Assembly (NCBI GenBank): GCA_021767885.1
Contig: JAASSM010000082.1
Coordinates: 1 to 7,150 of the forward strand
DNA: 7,150 nt
DNA from: a bacterium
GTDB lineage: Bacteria; Krumholzibacteriota; Krumholzibacteria; LZORAL124-64-63
Reading direction: 5' to 3'
The translations under genes were made by a program, and so were the position numbers. Every line of letters begins with the position of its first letter. Position 1 is the stretch's first letter. The notes beneath the pieces were generated by a model. That model was given only the letters and a program-made list of their open reading frames with translations. It ran no database searches and was not told the origin of the DNA. This document shows, piece by piece, positions 5,655-7,150 of the stretch.

Positions 5655-7150
5655 GCCGCCGATGTAGGCCAGCCGTTCCTGGATGCTAAACAGGCCGAAG
5701 GTGGTCTCGCCGGCGGCGCGGCGGTGCAGGCGGTCCGGATCGACGCCCGCGCCCTCGTCCAGGACGGTCAGGGCGAGGCGCGCCTCGCCCGTCCGCGCCA
5801 GCTCCACCGCGGCCTTGCGGACGCCGGCGTGCTTGATGGCGTTGAACAGGAGCTCGCGGACGCACTCGAAGAGCAGGAAGCGGGTCTCCTCGACCCGCGG
5901 CTCGGCCCCGGGGTCGGCCCGCAGCGCGACGGTGAACCCGTGGTGCTGCTGCATGCGTGTCGCCAGCCAGCGGAGGCCGCCCACCAGGCCCGCGTCGTGG
6001 AGCGCCGGGGGGCTGAGGTCCAGGGTCAGGTCCCGCGAGGCCTCCAGGGCGTCCTCCAGGATGCTCTGCACGCTGGCCACGGTGGTCTGGAACCTCGGCG
6101 GTGGGAGCTCGGGCCGCAACCGGCCGAGCTGCATGCGGGCGGTGACGATGAGTTGCTGGAGGTGGTCGTGGAGGACGGCCGCGAGGCGGCGGCGCTCGCG
6201 CAGCTCCGCCTGGCTGAGCTGGCTGGCCAGGGCCCGCAGCTGGTCGGCCTGGGCGCGGACCTCGCCGGTGCGCTCGGCCACGCGCTGCTCGAGGTCCTCG
6301 GTGGCGCGCTTGAGTGCCTCCTCGGCCGCCTTGCGCTCGGTGATGTCGCGGCTGACGCCCACCAGGGAGCGGGCGGCGCCCTGCTCGTCGCGGATCAACC
6401 GGCGGCTGTCGCTGAACCAGCGGTACTCGCCGCTCTTGACCCGCCAGCGGTACTGCATGGGTTCCAGGGGCTCCTCGCCGGCGATCACCCGGTCGAGGTA
6501 GGCGCGGACGGCGGCGCGGTCGTCGGGGTGCAGGCGGGCGAACGCGTCCTGTGCCCCGAGCTCGGCGAGCTCCGCGGCGGTGAACCCGGTGAGGCGTTCC
6601 TGGGCCGGGCTCATGTAGACGTAGCGGCCGGTGTCCAGATCGAGCTGGTGGATGCCGTCGCGGGAGTTCTCCAGGATGAGGCGCAGCCGCTCCTCGTTGC
6701 GGGCCAGGGCGCGGTGGATCTCCACGTGGTCGGTCACGTCCCACGCCAGGACCAGGGCGGCGGGGCGGTCGTCCGGGCCGGCGGGCAGCCGGACGATGCG
6801 GTGATCCCAGCGCGCGTCCGGCTTGCCGGGGACCGGCAGCGGGTGGCCGGTGCCGTCGTGCGGCTCGCCGGTCCGCAGCACGCGCTCGATGAGGTCGGCC
6901 GTCGCAGCCGCCTCCGGGCCCGCGAACACGTCGCGGTAACGCCGGCCCGGCATGGGGACGTCCGGCCGCAGCGCCTGGTAGGCCGCGTTGACCAGCGTGA
7001 AGCGGAGGTCCGGGGCCTGCAGGACGGCGATGCAGATGCCGGCGTTGTCCAGCAGCGTCTGCAGGAAGCGGCGATGGCGGGACTGGGCCGCCTCGCTGCG
7101 GCGCAGGGCCTGCTCGGTCGCCTTGCGCTCGCGCAGGTCCACGCCGATGC
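5583..7150 (-). CDS. PAS-PAS-HisKA_3 sensor histidine kinase, N-terminus outside window, 3' end frameshifted
   Basis: The gene enters from the right edge; IGVDLRERK at the edge looks like the end of another PAS/PAC domain, so the start lies outside. Numbering from the GTG at 7142, a PAS domain spans about 20-140 and a second about 150-275, ending VGVSRDITERK. A coiled coil follows (about 275-315), then the dimerisation and phosphoacceptor domain of the NarX/DegS-like HisKA_3 group, with H325 in RRRLAAVLHDHLQQ. The ATPase domain has N434 in RELLFNAIKHAG, D462 in DEGAGVD, and GLFSIQERLAYIGGR (483-497). No membrane segment is visible, so the visible part is cytoplasmic. After R497 the expected G2 segment (LEV..PG.GT.V) is missing and a glycine run of about 20 residues appears, followed by Arg/Gly/Pro-rich off-frame translation. 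The receiver domain then continues in another frame. The frame stays open by chance to 2193, into the next kinase. The real product is probably a PAS-HK-REC hybrid ending at 5057. Kinase activity is doubtful if the shift and the G2 loss are real. Confidence 0.85.
5592..5650. repeat. GGC/GGA-type low-complexity repeat inside the kinase
   Basis: On the minus strand this stretch is almost wholly built of GGC, GGA, GAC and GAA triplets, including two direct copies of GGCGGAGAC (5615-5632). In the kinase frame it codes mostly glycine with Asp/Glu. In the receiver frame it codes an Ala/Glu/Thr linker. It lies at the exact place where the kinase and receiver frames change over, so it is a likely site of slippage in replication, sequencing or assembly. 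Confidence 0.8.

Noticed and set aside
5686..6744. A 352-codon minus-strand frame within the first kinase
   Set aside because: It is an off-frame reading, rich in Arg/Pro/Gly, of a region that encodes PAS, HisKA_3 and HATPase motifs in the main frame.

Overview
This window is GC-rich bacterial DNA. No ribosomal or clade-specific gene is present, so I cannot name the organism. A tricorn-type S41 protease, an RhlE-like DEAD-box helicase and large multi-PAS hybrid histidine kinases suggest a high-GC, free-living environmental bacterium with extensive two-component signalling. That placement is inference.

Layout. (1) 1-353, plus strand: the C-terminal end of a tricorn-like S41 protease, followed by a perfect 16-bp hairpin. 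(2) 354-658: a leader of about 300 bases with no convincing gene. It holds the hairpin, one small AT-rich island that could be a -10 element, and a ribosome binding site just before the helicase. (3) 659-2080, plus strand: a complete DEAD-box RNA helicase with a basic Ser/Gly/Arg tail. (4) 2081-2192: a short gap between convergent genes with a 14-bp tandem repeat and an inverted repeat that probably ends transcription from both sides. (5) 2193-7150, minus strand: a sensor-kinase operon that enters from beyond the right edge. It encodes a PAS-PAS-HisKA_3-HATPase kinase, then a NarL/FixJ-type receiver domain in a different frame, then, overlapping by ATGA, a complete membrane-bound 5TMR_LYT-PAS-PAS-PAS-HisKA-HATPase-REC hybrid kinase of 955 residues.

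The most notable point is the junction between the first kinase and its receiver. The usual G2 segment of the ATPase domain is replaced by a GGC/GGA repeat coding a glycine run. The frame that encodes the kinase is not the one that encodes the receiver. The two were probably one hybrid kinase, now broken by a true or artefactual frameshift. The kinase frame happens to stay open through the receiver region and joins the second kinase, giving a misleading single frame of about 1,650 codons.

The two kinases are likely cotranscribed and translationally coupled. Neither carries a DNA-binding output domain in this window, so their phosphate must pass to partners encoded elsewhere. I did not find a convincing new defence, mobile or RNA system here.
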